Origin: Microbacterium paraoxydans
GTDB lineage: Bacteria; Actinomycetota; Actinomycetes; Actinomycetales; Microbacteriaceae
NCBI RefSeq assembly: GCF_900105335.1
Contig: NZ_LT629770.1
Coordinates: 62,001-126,000 of the forward strand
Direction: 5' to 3'
Length of the DNA: 64,000 nucleotides
The notes under the pieces were generated by a model that saw nothing but the letters and a program-made list of their open reading frames with translations, ran no database searches and was not told the origin of the DNA. Each line of letters starts with the position of its first letter. Within the stretch, counting starts at the first letter, position 1. Both the position numbers and the translations under genes were made by a program. Below are positions 38,618 through 48,081 of this stretch, piece after piece.

Positions 38618-40222
38618 GTGCCGAAGCCTGTCGTGCTCATCGCCGAAGTACTCTCTCCCGCCACGATCGAGGCGCTCGGCCCCGACTTCGACGTCCGCCA
38701 CGTCGACGGTACCGATCGCGAGGCGCTGTTCGCCGCCCTCGCGGAGTCGGACGCGGTGCTCATCCGCTCCGCGACCCGCATCGACGAGGAGGCGCTGTCG
38801 CACGCGCCGAAGCTCAAGGTCGTCGCGCGGGCCGGTGTCGGCCTCGACAACGTCGACATCAAGGCCGCGACCGCGGCCGGCGTCATGGTCGTCAACGCCC
38901 CGACGTCGAACATCGTCTCGGCCGCCGAGCTGACGGTCGGCCACATCCTCAGCCTGGCCCGCCGCATCCCGGTCGCGCACGCCTCGCTGTCCGCCGGGCA
39001 GTGGAAGCGCAGCTCCTTCACCGGTGCCGAGCTCTTCGAGAAGACCGTCGGCATCGTCGGACTGGGCCGGATCGGCGCTCTCGTCGCCGCTCGCCTCGCC
39101 GCCTTCGACATGCGCGTCGTCGCGTACGACCCCTACGTCACCTCGGCGCGCGCCCAGCAGCTCGGCGTGCAGCTCCTCTCGCTCGACGAGCTCGTCGCCG
39201 AAGCCGACTTCCTCACGATCCACATGCCCAAGACCCCGGAGACGACGGGCATGATCGGCGCGGAGCAGTTCGCCGCCATGAAGCCGACCGCGTTCGTCGT
39301 CAACGTCGCCCGCGGTGGACTCATCGACGAGGAGGCGCTGCACGAGGCGCTCGTCGCCGGCGAGATCGCCGGGGCCGGCCTGGACGTCTTCACCTCCGAG
39401 CCCCCGGCGGAGGGCGGCAGCGCCCGCGCCCTGCTCGACCTCCCGAACGTCGTCGTGACCCCGCACCTCGGGGCGAGCACGGAAGAGGCGCAGGAGAAGG
39501 CCGGCGTCTCGGTCGCGCGCTCGGTGCGGCTCGCGCTCGGCGGCGACCTCGTCCCGGATGCGGTCAACGTCGCGGGCGGCGTCATCGACCCGTACGTGCG
39601 TCCCGGCATCACGCTCGTGGAGAAGCTCGGCCAGATCTTCGCCGCGCTGGCCACGTCGCCGCTCACGAGCCTCGACGTCGAGGTGCACGGCGAGCTCAAC
39701 GACTACGACGTGAGCGTGCTCAAGCTGGCTGCCCTCAAGGGTGTCTTCACGAACATCGTGAGCGAGACCGTGTCGTACGTGAACGCGCCCCTCCTGGCGG
39801 AGCAGCGCGGCATCGCGGTGCGCCTGCTCAAGGACGACGTGAGCGAGGAGTACCGGAACGTCATCACCCTCACGGGGGCGCTGTCCGACGGATCGCAGCT
39901 CTCGGTGTCGGGCACGCTGACCGGACCGAAGCAGGCCGAGAAGCTCGTCGGAATCAACGACCACGCCCTGGAGCTGCCGATCGAGAAGCACCACGTCGTC
40001 ATGCTCTACACCGACCGCCCCGGCATCGTGGCCGTCTACGGGCAGAAGTTCGGCGAGGCCGGGATCAACATCGCCGGCATGCAGATCTCGCGGCTCGCGG
40101 CCGGCGACCAGGCGCTCAGCGTGCTGACGCTCGACTCGCCCGTGTCCGAGGAGCTGCTGGACGACGTGCGGGGCGCCATCGACGCCGACCTCTTCCGTCA
40201 GATCGAGATCACCGAGGTCTGA
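38618..40222 (+). CDS. serA: D-3-phosphoglycerate dehydrogenase
   Basis: This 534-residue long-form enzyme carries out the first step of serine synthesis. It has the NAD motif GIVGLGRIGALVA (about 145-157), catalytic residues Arg232 (NVARGGLID), Glu261 and His283 (TPHLGAST), then the intervening (ASB) domain and a C-terminal ACT domain (HHVVMLYTDRPGIVAVYGQK) for serine feedback. GTG 38618 follows GAAGGATCCACT. It appears to be a single-gene unit closed by a terminator. Confidence 0.95.
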   Translation: MPKPVVLIAEVLSPATIEALGPDFDVRHVDGTDREALFAALAESDAVLIRSATRIDEEALSHAPKLKVVARAGVGLDNVDIKAATAAGVMVVNAPTSNIVSAAELTVGHILSLARRIPVAHASLSAGQWKRSSFTGAELFEKTVGIVGLGRIGALVAARLAAFDMRVVAYDPYVTSARAQQLGVQLLSLDELVAEADFLTIHMPKTPETTGMIGAEQFAAMKPTAFVVNVARGGLIDEEALHEALVAGEIAGAGLDVFTSEPPAEGGSARALLDLPNVVVTPHLGASTEEAQEKAGVSVARSVRLALGGDLVPDAVNVAGGVIDPYVRPGITLVEKLGQIFAALATSPLTSLDVEVHGELNDYDVSVLKLAALKGVFTNIVSETVSYVNAPLLAEQRGIAVRLLKDDVSEEYRNVITLTGALSDGSQLSVSGTLTGPKQAEKLVGINDHALELPIEKHHVVMLYTDRPGIVAVYGQKFGEAGINIAGMQISRLAAGDQALSVLTLDSPVSEELLDDVRGAIDADLFRQIEITEV

Positions 40223-40236
40223 CACCCCAGAGCGGG

Positions 40237-40273
40237 GGAGAAGGGCGGGAGCGCGATGCTCCCGCCCTTCTCC
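40237..40273. terminator. Terminator between serA and the TetR gene
   Basis: GGAGAAGGGCGGGAGC (40237-40252) pairs with 40258-40273 in a perfect 16-bp stem with a 5-base loop, between convergent genes. Confidence 0.88.
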
Positions 40274-40295
40274 GTATCTGCAGCCCTATCCGGCG

Positions 40296-40838
40296 TCAGG
40301 CGGTGGCGCGCAGCACGAGCGCGATGAGATCGGCGAGCTCGTCGCTCCGCGGGACCAGGCGCTCCGGCCCGTGCACGTCGAGAGAGTTGTTGAAGTAGAG
40401 GCCGTCGCTCACGAGCATCACGAGGTCGAGGCTGGCGGTGTCGCGGACGTGCGGGCGGATCGTCTCCGCCCAGCGACGCCGGGTATCCCGGAGCATGTCG
40501 GACGCGGCGGACGAGCCGCCCTGGGCCAGCCGGGTCGTGGCGATCAGCGCCCGATCGAGGGCGTCGTCCTCCATCACCGAGGTCCGCACGTAGTACGCGA
40601 CGGGACCTTCGTCGGCGGTGCGCATGCGCTCCAGATCGAGGGTGGTCAGGTGGTCGAGGCGCTCCAGGAGCCCGGCCTCGAGGTCGTCCTTGGAGCGGAA
40701 GTGGTAGAGCAGGCCGCCCTTCGACACGCCGGCGGCCTTGGCCGTCGCCTCGAGCGTCGCGGCGCGTTCGCCGTCGTCGATGAGGATCGCCTCGAAGGCG
40801 TCGAGGACCTTCTCGCGGGCGAGGGGTGGGCGGGGCAT
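40296..40838 (-). CDS. TetR family transcriptional regulator
   Basis: This 180-residue protein has the N-terminal TetR helix-turn-helix (ATLEATAKAAGVSKGGLLYH, FRSKDDLEAGLLERLDH) followed by a helical ligand-binding domain (TetR_C type). It is divergent from a 14-TM exporter, with an operator-like palindrome in the 96-base gap. It is therefore the likely local repressor of that exporter and of itself. ATG 40838 has GGATGAAC upstream. Confidence 0.87.
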   Translation of the reverse strand: MPRPPLAREKVLDAFEAILIDDGERAATLEATAKAAGVSKGGLLYHFRSKDDLEAGLLERLDHLTTLDLERMRTADEGPVAYYVRTSVMEDDALDRALIATTRLAQGGSSAASDMLRDTRRRWAETIRPHVRDTASLDLVMLVSDGLYFNNSLDVHGPERLVPRSDELADLIALVLRATA

Positions 40839-40875
40839 CGTTCATCCTCTGAGCGGGATCGGGAGGGCGGCATCT

Positions 40876-40905
40876 GTTACTATACCAGCCGGACGGTTTA
40901 GTAAC
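40876..40905. promoter_or_regulatory. Putative TetR operator
   Basis: GTTACTATACC (40876-40886) and GGTTTAGTAAC (40895-40905) form an inverted repeat with 11-base arms, one mismatch and an 8-base centre. It is placed between the two divergent starts and overlaps possible -10 sequences. Confidence 0.65.
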
Positions 40906-40934
40906 GAGCGGTCCGCAGGAAGGAAAGGTGTTCC

Positions 40935-42470
40935 ATGACCCGTACTGCGTCGATCCCGACGACAGAGACGGAAGCTCCCCGCGTCGGGGCTCGGGGGTGG
41001 GCGGCGCTCGTCGTCCTCATGCTCCCGGTGCTGCTGGTGTCGGTGGACAACACGGTGCTGAGCTTCGCGCTGCCCGAGATCTCGATCTCGCTCGCGCCGA
41101 GCGGGGCCGAACAGCTGTGGATCATCGACGTCTATCCGCTCGTGCTCGCCGGACTCCTGGTGACCATGGGGACACTCGGCGACCGCTTCGGGCGTCGTCG
41201 TCTGCTCCTCATCGGCGCCACCGGTTTCGCCGTGGTCTCCGCGCTGGCCGCCTTCGCGCCGACCGCGGGCCTGCTAATCGCCGCCCGCGCCCTGCTCGGC
41301 TTCTTCGGCGCCATGCTGATGCCGTCGACCCTGTCGCTGCTGCGATCGATCTTCCAGAACCGCGACCAGCGCCGCATGGCCATCGCGGTCTGGGCGTCCG
41401 CGTTCTCCGCCGGGTCCGCGCTCGGCCCCATCGTCGGCGGCTTCCTCCTCGAGCACTTCGCGTGGGGTTCGGTGTTCCTCATCGCCGTCCCCGTCCTCAT
41501 CCCGCTGCTCATCGCCGCGCCGCTGCTCGTGCCGGAGAGCCGTGACCCGAACCCGGGCCGCATCGACCCGCTCAGCATCGCCCTCTCGATGGCCGCGATG
41601 ATCCCGGTCGTCTACGCGATCAAGTCCTTCGCGGTCGACGGTCCGTCGCTCTACGCCGGGGGATGGGCGCTGCTCGGCCTCGTGATGGGGGCGCTGTTCG
41701 TGCGCCGTCAGCTCCGCGCCGACACCCCGATGCTCGACATGGCGCTGTTCCGCCGCGGGTCGTTCTCGGGGGCGATCCTGGTGAACCTGCTCAGCGTCGT
41801 GGCCCTCGTCGGGTTCCTCTACTTCGTGTCGCAGCACCTGCAGCTCGTGCTGGGACTCTCGCCGATGGTCGCGGGCCTCGCGCTCGTGCCGGGGATGGCG
41901 GCCATGATCGTCGCCGGACTCACGGTGGTACCGATCTCGCGGCGGGTTCCGCCGCACGTGCTCATCCCGGCGGCGCTGGTGTTCTCCGTCGCGGGGTACC
42001 TCATCGTCGCCTTCACGACGCACGCGCACGGCGTGGCACCGCTCATCCTCGCCTTCGTCGTCCTCGGCATCGGCATCGGTGCGGCCGAGACCATCTCGAA
42101 CGAACTCATTCTCTCCAGCGCTCCCGCGGCGAAGGCGGGTGCCGCGAGCGCAGTGTCCGAGACGGCGTACGAGCTCGGCGCCGTGCTGGGGACCGCGATC
42201 CTCGGCGGCATCATCACCGCGTTCTACCGCGGCGCGCTGGTGCTGCCCGAGGGGCTTCCGGCCGAGGTGGCCCGCGCTGCGCAGGAGACGCTGGCCGGTG
42301 CGTACACCGCCGCCCACGAGCTCCCGGCCGCGCTCGGCGACACCCTGTGGCAGGCGGCGGCCGACGCGTTCGGCTCGGGAGTCACGGTCACGTCGCTCAT
42401 CGGTGCGGGCCTCGTCGTCGTCGCGGCGGTCATCGCGGCCGTCACACTGCGCAAGGCACCCACGCACTGA
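40935..42470 (+). CDS. MFS exporter, DHA2 (EmrB/QacA) family
   Basis: This 511-residue protein has about 14 membrane segments. DHA2 markers are [17 protein letters not shown] in TM1, the motif A-like [18 protein letters not shown] and motif C in [18 protein letters not shown]. It exports toxic organic compounds using the proton gradient. AAGGAAAGG lies upstream of ATG 40935. It is controlled by the divergent TetR regulator. The substrate is unknown. Confidence 0.9.
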   Translation: MTRTASIPTTETEAPRVGARGWAALVVLMLPVLLVSVDNTVLSFALPEISISLAPSGAEQLWIIDVYPLVLAGLLVTMGTLGDRFGRRRLLLIGATGFAVVSALAAFAPTAGLLIAARALLGFFGAMLMPSTLSLLRSIFQNRDQRRMAIAVWASAFSAGSALGPIVGGFLLEHFAWGSVFLIAVPVLIPLLIAAPLLVPESRDPNPGRIDPLSIALSMAAMIPVVYAIKSFAVDGPSLYAGGWALLGLVMGALFVRRQLRADTPMLDMALFRRGSFSGAILVNLLSVVALVGFLYFVSQHLQLVLGLSPMVAGLALVPGMAAMIVAGLTVVPISRRVPPHVLIPAALVFSVAGYLIVAFTTHAHGVAPLILAFVVLGIGIGAAETISNELILSSAPAAKAGAASAVSETAYELGAVLGTAILGGIITAFYRGALVLPEGLPAEVARAAQETLAGAYTAAHELPAALGDTLWQAAADAFGSGVTVTSLIGAGLVVVAAVIAAVTLRKAPTH

Positions 42471-42552
42471 CCACTACGCTGGGGGGACCGGCCCGTTCGA
42501 CCCGCGGTCGCGCCGCGGCCGGTCCACCCCCGTGCAGTGCGCAAGGAGTCTC

Positions 42553-43596
42553 ATGTCGCGTGTCGTGAAGCTGGCCGTCATCCCGGGTGACGGCATCGGT
42601 CCCGAGGTCATCGCCGAGGCGGAGAAGGTGCTCGACGCCGTCACCGCCGACAGCGCCGTGACGTTCGACAAGACCCGCTTCTCGCTCGGTGCCGGCCGGT
42701 ACCTCGAGACCGGCGACACGCTCACCGACGACGACCTCGCCGCGATCTCTGCACAGGACGCGATCCTCCTCGGCGCGGTCGGCGGCACGCCGGGCGACCC
42801 GCGCCTGAAGGACGCGAACATCGAGCGCGGACTCCTGCTGAAGCTCCGGTTCACCCTCGACCACTACGTGAACCTGCGCCCCTCGAAGCTCTTCGCCGGA
42901 GCGCCCGGTCCGCTGTCGGACCCGGGCGAGGTCGACTTCGTCGTGGTCCGTGAAGGGACGGAAGGGCCTTACGTCGGCAACGGCGGAGCGATCCGGAAGG
43001 GGACACCGCAGGAGGTCGCGAACGAGACGTCCGTGAACACGGCGTTCGGCGTCGAGCGGGTCGTCCGTTACGCCTTCGCGCTTGCCGAGCGCCGCCGTCA
43101 GAAGCTCACCCTCGTGCACAAGACCAACGTGCTCGTGCACGCCGGTGCGATCTGGCAGCGCATCGTGAACGAGGTCGCCGCCGAGCACCCTGACGTCGCC
43201 GTCGACTACCTGCACGTCGACGCCGCTACCATCTTCCTCGTCACCGATCCGTCGCGCTTCGACGTGATCGTGACGGACAATCTCTTCGGTGACATCCTCA
43301 CCGACCTCGCCGGCGCCGTCACGGGCGGCATCGGCCTCGCCGCCTCGGGGAACATCAACCCCGATGGCGCCTTCCCGTCGATGTTCGAGCCCGTGCACGG
43401 CTCGGCTCCGGACATCGCGGGCCAGCAGAAGGCCGACCCGACCGCCGCGATCCTCTCCATCGCGCTGCTGCTCGACCACCTCGGCCTGACGGCCGAGTCG
43501 GCGCGTGTGAGCGCCGCGGTCGAGGCGGACATCGCCGCCCGCAGCGGTGCCCGCACCACCGCGGAGATCGGCTCCGCGATCACTGCCCGTCTCTGA
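42553..43596 (+). CDS. leuB: 3-isopropylmalate dehydrogenase
   Basis: This 347-residue enzyme oxidises and decarboxylates 3-isopropylmalate in leucine synthesis. It has the N-terminal [47 protein letters not shown], the metal-binding [15 protein letters not shown] and [17 protein letters not shown] 42553 follows AAGGAGTCTC. ilvE follows 62 bases downstream, so the two branched-chain genes probably form one unit. The other leu genes are not in the window. Confidence 0.95.
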   Translation: MSRVVKLAVIPGDGIGPEVIAEAEKVLDAVTADSAVTFDKTRFSLGAGRYLETGDTLTDDDLAAISAQDAILLGAVGGTPGDPRLKDANIERGLLLKLRFTLDHYVNLRPSKLFAGAPGPLSDPGEVDFVVVREGTEGPYVGNGGAIRKGTPQEVANETSVNTAFGVERVVRYAFALAERRRQKLTLVHKTNVLVHAGAIWQRIVNEVAAEHPDVAVDYLHVDAATIFLVTDPSRFDVIVTDNLFGDILTDLAGAVTGGIGLAASGNINPDGAFPSMFEPVHGSAPDIAGQQKADPTAAILSIALLLDHLGLTAESARVSAAVEADIAARSGARTTAEIGSAITARL

Positions 43597-43658
43597 ACGG
43601 CGGGCGTAGGCTGACAGGGCGCGAGGATGCGCCCACCCCACGAGGATTGGATGACGAC

Positions 43659-44759
43659 ATGACGACGATCGACGCCGAGACGAGCGTGGCTCCCCTGGAG
43701 TTCGCCGTGACGAAGAACCTGAACGCGGCCTCGCCGGCACGCGTCGCCGAAGTGCTGGAGAACCCCGGTTTCGGGGTCGTCTTCACCGACCACATGGTCG
43801 ACATCTGCTGGTCGGCCAAGGGCGGCTGGCACCGTCCGCGCGTGCAGCCCTACGGCCCGATCCCGCTCGACCCCGCGGCGTCCGTGCTGCACTACGCGCA
43901 GGAGATCTTCGAGGGCATCAAGGCCTACCGGCACGCGGACGGTTCGATCCACACCTTCCGTCCCGACCGCAACGCCGCGCGCCTTCAGGCGAGCGCCCGC
44001 CGCCTGGCGCTGCCGGAGCTGCCGACGGAGTACTTCATGCAGTCGCTGCGCGAGCTCATCGCCGTCGACGGCCGCTGGGTGCCCTCCGGCGCCGACCAGA
44101 GCCTGTACCTGCGGCCGTTCATGTTCGCCAAGGAGGCCTTCCTCGGTGTGCGCGCGGCGCAGAAGGTCGCCTACTACGTGATCGCGAGCCCCGCGGGCGC
44201 CTACTTCACCGGAGGCGTGAAGCCCGTGCGGATCTGGCTCTCCGAGGACTACGCCCGCGCGGGACGCGGTGGCACCGGCAAGGCGAAGACGGGCGGCAAC
44301 TACGCCTCCAGCCTCCTGCCGCAGGCCGAGGCCAGTGCGAAGGGCTGTGACCAGGTCGTGTTCCTCAACGAGAACCGCGATGTCGAGGAACTCGGCGGCA
44401 TGAACGTCGTGTTCGTGTTCAAAGACGGTCGTGTCGTGACGCCGGAGTCGGACAGCATCCTCGAGGGCATCACGCGCGACTCGCTGCTGCAGCTCGCCGA
44501 GGACCGCGGCTACACGGTCGAGAAGCGTCCGATCTCGATCGACGAGTGGCGTGAGGGCGTGGCCTCCGGTGACATCGTCGAGGTGTTCGCCTGTGGCACG
44601 GCCGCGGTCGTGACCCCGATCGGCGCGCTCGTGGGCGAGGGCTTCGACGAGCCGCAGCCGCTGGGTGAGCTCGCGCTGTCGCTCCGCGAAGAGCTCACCG
44701 ACATCCAGTACGGGCGCCGCGAGGACAAGCACGGCTGGCTGCTCCGCCTCGACGCCTGA
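43659..44759 (+). CDS. ilvE: Branched-chain amino acid aminotransferase
   Basis: This 366-residue class IV aminotransferase has HYAQEIFEGIKAYRHADGSI, the arginine motif YLRPFMFAKEAFLG, the PLP lysine in KAKTGGNYASSLLPQ and ELGGMNVVFVF. It makes leucine, isoleucine and valine from their keto acids, the last step of the pathway served by ilvDBNC and leuB. The frame opens at TTG 43647, but ATG 43659 gives the usual N-terminus. The 190 bases downstream hold an inverted-repeat element and a purine-rich leader. Confidence 0.93.
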   Translation: MTTIDAETSVAPLEFAVTKNLNAASPARVAEVLENPGFGVVFTDHMVDICWSAKGGWHRPRVQPYGPIPLDPAASVLHYAQEIFEGIKAYRHADGSIHTFRPDRNAARLQASARRLALPELPTEYFMQSLRELIAVDGRWVPSGADQSLYLRPFMFAKEAFLGVRAAQKVAYYVIASPAGAYFTGGVKPVRIWLSEDYARAGRGGTGKAKTGGNYASSLLPQAEASAKGCDQVVFLNENRDVEELGGMNVVFVFKDGRVVTPESDSILEGITRDSLLQLAEDRGYTVEKRPISIDEWREGVASGDIVEVFACGTAAVVTPIGALVGEGFDEPQPLGELALSLREELTDIQYGRREDKHGWLLRLDA

Positions 44760-44769
44760 TCCGATTCCC

Positions 44770-44847
44770 CGAGACCCCGTCTCCCCGCCGACACCCCGCC
44801 GTGTCGCCGCGTGGAAGGCGGGGTCTCGGCGTGTACCCGGGGTCTCG
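44770..44847. repeat. Inverted-repeat element, left of the AbiEi-like gene
   Basis: CGAGACCCCG (44770-44779) pairs with CGGGGTCTCG (44819-44828), and a further direct copy of CGGGGTCTCG lies at 44838-44847. The same 10-base core occurs three times in the same order on the other side of the gene. Confidence 0.75.
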
Positions 44848-44949
44848 CGCGCGGGGACGGTTCCTGCACAATGCGGGGGGAGTGGGGGAAGAGAGGTGGG
44901 GGGTGTGGAGAACGAGAGGTGAGGGGAGGAGGCGGGGGAGAGTGAGGGG

Positions 44950-45930
44950 ATGTCGCGGCGCCTCTCGTTCTCCGAAGCCTGGGATCTCGTGCGATCGCGG
45001 GAGGAGGTCCTCGACACGGGGGTCACGGAACGGGAACTGGGGGAGGCGGTCGCGCACGGCAGGCTGCGACGGGTGCACCGGGGGGCGTATGTCGACGCGG
45101 AGGTCTGGGACGCGCTGTGGCCGGAGGGGCGACAGCTCGTGCGGGTGTGCGCCGTACGACGGGCCAGCGCCGGCGGAGGTCCGGTGTTCTCGCACCTCTC
45201 CGCGGCGGCGCTCTGGGGGCTGCCGCTCGTGGGGCCGATCCGGGACGACGTGCACACCGCGATCCGCAGCCGTCGGCACAGCCGGACCGAGGCCGGGGTC
45301 GTCCGACACCAGATGGCGCTCGACGAGGGCGACATCGTCCGGCGGTACGGGCTCCGGTGCACGTCGTTGATCCGTACCGTGTTCGACCTCGCGAGGCTGC
45401 TGCGCCCCGAGGCCGTCGTCGCGGCCGGGGACGCGGCGCTTCGGATGGTCTCGATCGACGGACACGAGGTCGACCACGATGAGGTCGACGCCTGGCGGGC
45501 CGAGGTCGACCGGCTGTGTACGGCGGGGCTCCGGGGCGTGCGGCGCGCGCGGTGGATCGGAGCCTTCGCGGACGGACGGGCGCAGCTTCCGGGCGAGAGC
45601 GTGAGTCGCCTCCAGCTCCACCGACTCGGCTTCCGGGACATCGGTCTGCAGATCCCCGTCGTCGGCTCTGACGGCGCGCGGTACTTCGCCGACTTCGGCT
45701 TCCCGCGGTCGCGGGCCTTCGGGGAGTTCGACGGGGAGGACAAGTACCGGGATGCGGAGCTGCGGACGACGCCCACGACGACCGATGCGGTGATGGCGGA
45801 GAAGCACCGCGAGGACGAGATCCGCGGGGTCACGGGGTGGCGGGTGGTGCGGTGGGGCTCGCGGCACATCCGCACCCCCGAGGACCTCGGGCGCCGGCTC
45901 GCCGCGTTCGGCATCCATCCGCCCGGCTGA
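44950..45930 (+). CDS. AbiEi antitoxin-like protein with C-terminal nuclease-like domain
   Basis: This 326-residue protein starts with a winged-helix domain of the AbiEi antitoxin type (TGVTERELGEAVAHGRLRRV, HRGAYVDAEVWDAL) and has a central FSHLSAAALWGLPL segment. The last 90 residues have a DUF559/Vsr-like pattern, FADFGFPRSRAFGEFDGEDK, then EKHREDEIRGVTGWRVVRWG, which could be a PD-(D/E)XK fold. Single-gene proteins of this type are frequent in Microbacterium, usually without a cognate AbiEii toxin, as here. Their function is unknown. The gene is bracketed by matching inverted-repeat elements. Confidence 0.75.
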   Translation: MSRRLSFSEAWDLVRSREEVLDTGVTERELGEAVAHGRLRRVHRGAYVDAEVWDALWPEGRQLVRVCAVRRASAGGGPVFSHLSAAALWGLPLVGPIRDDVHTAIRSRRHSRTEAGVVRHQMALDEGDIVRRYGLRCTSLIRTVFDLARLLRPEAVVAAGDAALRMVSIDGHEVDHDEVDAWRAEVDRLCTAGLRGVRRARWIGAFADGRAQLPGESVSRLQLHRLGFRDIGLQIPVVGSDGARYFADFGFPRSRAFGEFDGEDKYRDAELRTTPTTTDAVMAEKHREDEIRGVTGWRVVRWGSRHIRTPEDLGRRLAAFGIHPPG

Positions 45931-45954
45931 GGTCGGTTGAGCCCCCGGGGTCGC

Positions 45955-46017
45955 GTCGAGACCCCGCCTCACCTGCGCACGCAAGGTGGGGTCTCGACGA
46001 GAAAGCGGGGTCTCGAC
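45955..46017. repeat. Inverted-repeat element, right of the AbiEi-like gene
   Basis: GTCGAGACCCC (45955-45965) pairs with GGGGTCTCGAC (45988-45998), and a further direct copy of GGGGTCTCGAC lies at 46007-46017. The organisation is the same as in the element at 44770-44847. Confidence 0.75.
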
Positions 46018-46045
46018 AGGGGAGCAGGGGATCTAGGGTGGAGTG

Positions 46046-46825
46046 ATGAAGATCGCCCGGTTCAGCCACGACGACGCCATCATGTACGGGATCATCGACG
46101 ACCGCGAGCTTGTGGTCCTGGCCGGGGACCCGATGTTCTCCGGGTACGAGACCACCGGCGCCCGCGTCCCGCTGACCGAGGTCACGCTGCTCGCGCCCGT
46201 GATCCCGCGCTCCAAGGTCGTCTGCGTCGGGAAGAACTACCACGACCACGCCGCCGAGATGGGGGGAGTGGCCCCCGAGGAGCCGCTGCTGTTCCTCAAG
46301 CCGAACACCGCCGTGATCGGCCCCGACGACGCGATCGTGCGTCCCGTCGCCCTCTCGGAGCGGACGGAGTACGAGGGCGAGCTCGTGGTCGTGATCGGGC
46401 GGATCGCCAAGAACGTGAAGGCGGAGAACGCCCTCGACCACGTGCTCGGCTACACCATCGGCAACGACGTCACGGCGCGCGACCTGCAGCGCAAGGACGG
46501 GCAGTGGTCGCGGGCGAAGGGCTTCGACACGTTCTGCCCGCTCGGCCCCGTGATCGAGACGGACTTCGATCCCGCACAGGCCACGATCGAGACGCGGGTG
46601 AACGGCGAGGTCCGCCAGCACGCCCCGCTCACCGACATGATCCACTCGGTCGCCGCAATCATCGAGTACGCCTCCGCGGTGTTCACGCTCCTTCCGGGCG
46701 ACGTCATCATGACGGGGACTCCCGCCGGCGTGGGCACGTTCGAGGCGGGCGACACGGTCGAGGTCGAGATCTCCGGACTCGGCATCCTCCGCAACACCGC
46801 GCGCGACGCCGCTCCCACGTCATGA
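46046..46825 (+). CDS. Fumarylacetoacetate hydrolase family protein
   Basis: This 259-residue protein has the FAH fold signatures: KVVCVGKNYHDHAAEMGG, FLKPNTAVIGPDDAIV, the metal-binding Glu residues of RTEYEGELVVVIG, NDVTARDLQRKDGQWSRAKG and GDVIMTGTPAGVGTFEAGD. Members hydrolyse or decarboxylate acylpyruvates and related keto acids; many act as oxaloacetate decarboxylase or acylpyruvase. The substrate is not clear. ATG 46046 follows GGTGGAG; the GTG 3 bases earlier is less likely. It overlaps the MFS gene by ATGA. Confidence 0.85.
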   Translation: MKIARFSHDDAIMYGIIDDRELVVLAGDPMFSGYETTGARVPLTEVTLLAPVIPRSKVVCVGKNYHDHAAEMGGVAPEEPLLFLKPNTAVIGPDDAIVRPVALSERTEYEGELVVVIGRIAKNVKAENALDHVLGYTIGNDVTARDLQRKDGQWSRAKGFDTFCPLGPVIETDFDPAQATIETRVNGEVRQHAPLTDMIHSVAAIIEYASAVFTLLPGDVIMTGTPAGVGTFEAGDTVEVEISGLGILRNTARDAAPTS

Positions 46826-48081
46826 TCGAGGTCGCCCTCACGGCGACGCAGCAGCAGGCGGTCCAGCGTCGCACCGTGCTCGTGCTGTCGCTGGGGCAGG
46901 TGCTCGGCGGCATCGCGTTCGGAGCCACCGTGTCGCTCGGTGCGCTGCTCGCCGCGGACATCTCCGGCAGCGACGCGCTCTCCGGACTCGCGACGGCGTC
47001 GGTGACCCTCGGGGCCGCGGTCTGCGCGATCCCGCTCGCCCGGATGGCCGCGCGGCTCGGACGGCGTCGTGCACTCACCCTCGGCAACCTCTTCGCCCTC
47101 ATCGGCATCGCCGTGGTGATCCTCGCAGCATCCGTGCGCGTCTTCCCGCTCCTGCTCGTTGGCATCCTGCTGATCGGTGCGGGGAACGCGGGCAACCTGC
47201 AGTCCCGGTTCGCGGCCACGGACCTCGCGGCCCCGCAGCATCGTGGGCGCGACCTCTCGATCGTCGTGTGGTCCACGACGATCGGCGGCGTGGCGGGGCC
47301 GCTGCTGCTCGGTCCGGGGGAGATCGTCGGCCAGGCGATCGGCATGCCGCCGCAGACCGGCTCGTACGTCTTCTCGTTCGTCGCGCAGTGCGCGGCGCTC
47401 GCGCTCTATCTCGTCGCCCTCCGACCCGATCCGCTGCTCGCCGCGCAGCGACTCGCGCAGGCGGCGGCCGCCGCGACGAGCGCCGCCGTGGCGGACCGCC
47501 CGCGCGTGGCCCGCTACGCGATCTTCGCGATCGCGGGGTCGCACGTGGTGATGGCGTCGGTCATGGCGATGACCCCCGTGCATCTGTCCCACATGGCGCA
47601 CGGCGCCCACGGTGCGGCGGCGACCCCGGCTGACGTCTCAGCGCTCGTCGGGATCACCATCGCGCTGCACGTCGGCGGCATGTACGCGCTCTCTCCGGTG
47701 TTCGGCGTGCTGGCCGACCGCTGGGGGCGGCTGCGCGTGGTGCTGCTCGGGCAGGCTCTGCTCGGCGGCGCCCTCGCCTTCGCCGTCTTCACAGGCACCG
47801 AGGCGTGGGGTGTCATGGTGGCGCTCATCCTCCTCGGCCTCGGGTGGAGCGCCGCCACGGTCGCCGGCGCCGCCCTGCTCACCGAGGCCTCGGCCCCCGA
47901 CGTCCGCACGCGGCGGCAGGGACGCAGCGACTCGCTGATGAGCCTGTCGGCCGCCGCCGGCTCCGTCCTCGCCGGCATTGTGCTGTCGAACTTCCAGTAC
48001 GCCGGGCTCGGCATCGCGGCCTCCGTGCTCGTCCTCGCGATCGTCGCGCTGTCACCGCTCGCCCGGAGCAGCGCGCGGTGA
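46822..48081 (+). CDS. MFS transporter
   Basis: This 419-residue protein has 12 predicted membrane segments, with ARMAARLGRRRALTLGNLFA as the motif A region and a His-rich loop between TM6 and TM7 (VHLSHMAHGAHG). It overlaps the FAH gene before (ATGA) and the methyltransferase gene after it (GTGA), so the three form a tight operon. The His-rich MTPVHLSHMAHGAHG loop is common in a subgroup of actinobacterial MFS proteins. Substrate unknown. Confidence 0.85.
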   Translation: MIEVALTATQQQAVQRRTVLVLSLGQVLGGIAFGATVSLGALLAADISGSDALSGLATASVTLGAAVCAIPLARMAARLGRRRALTLGNLFALIGIAVVILAASVRVFPLLLVGILLIGAGNAGNLQSRFAATDLAAPQHRGRDLSIVVWSTTIGGVAGPLLLGPGEIVGQAIGMPPQTGSYVFSFVAQCAALALYLVALRPDPLLAAQRLAQAAAAATSAAVADRPRVARYAIFAIAGSHVVMASVMAMTPVHLSHMAHGAHGAAATPADVSALVGITIALHVGGMYALSPVFGVLADRWGRLRVVLLGQALLGGALAFAVFTGTEAWGVMVALILLGLGWSAATVAGAALLTEASAPDVRTRRQGRSDSLMSLSAAAGSVLAGIVLSNFQYAGLGIAASVLVLAIVALSPLARSSAR

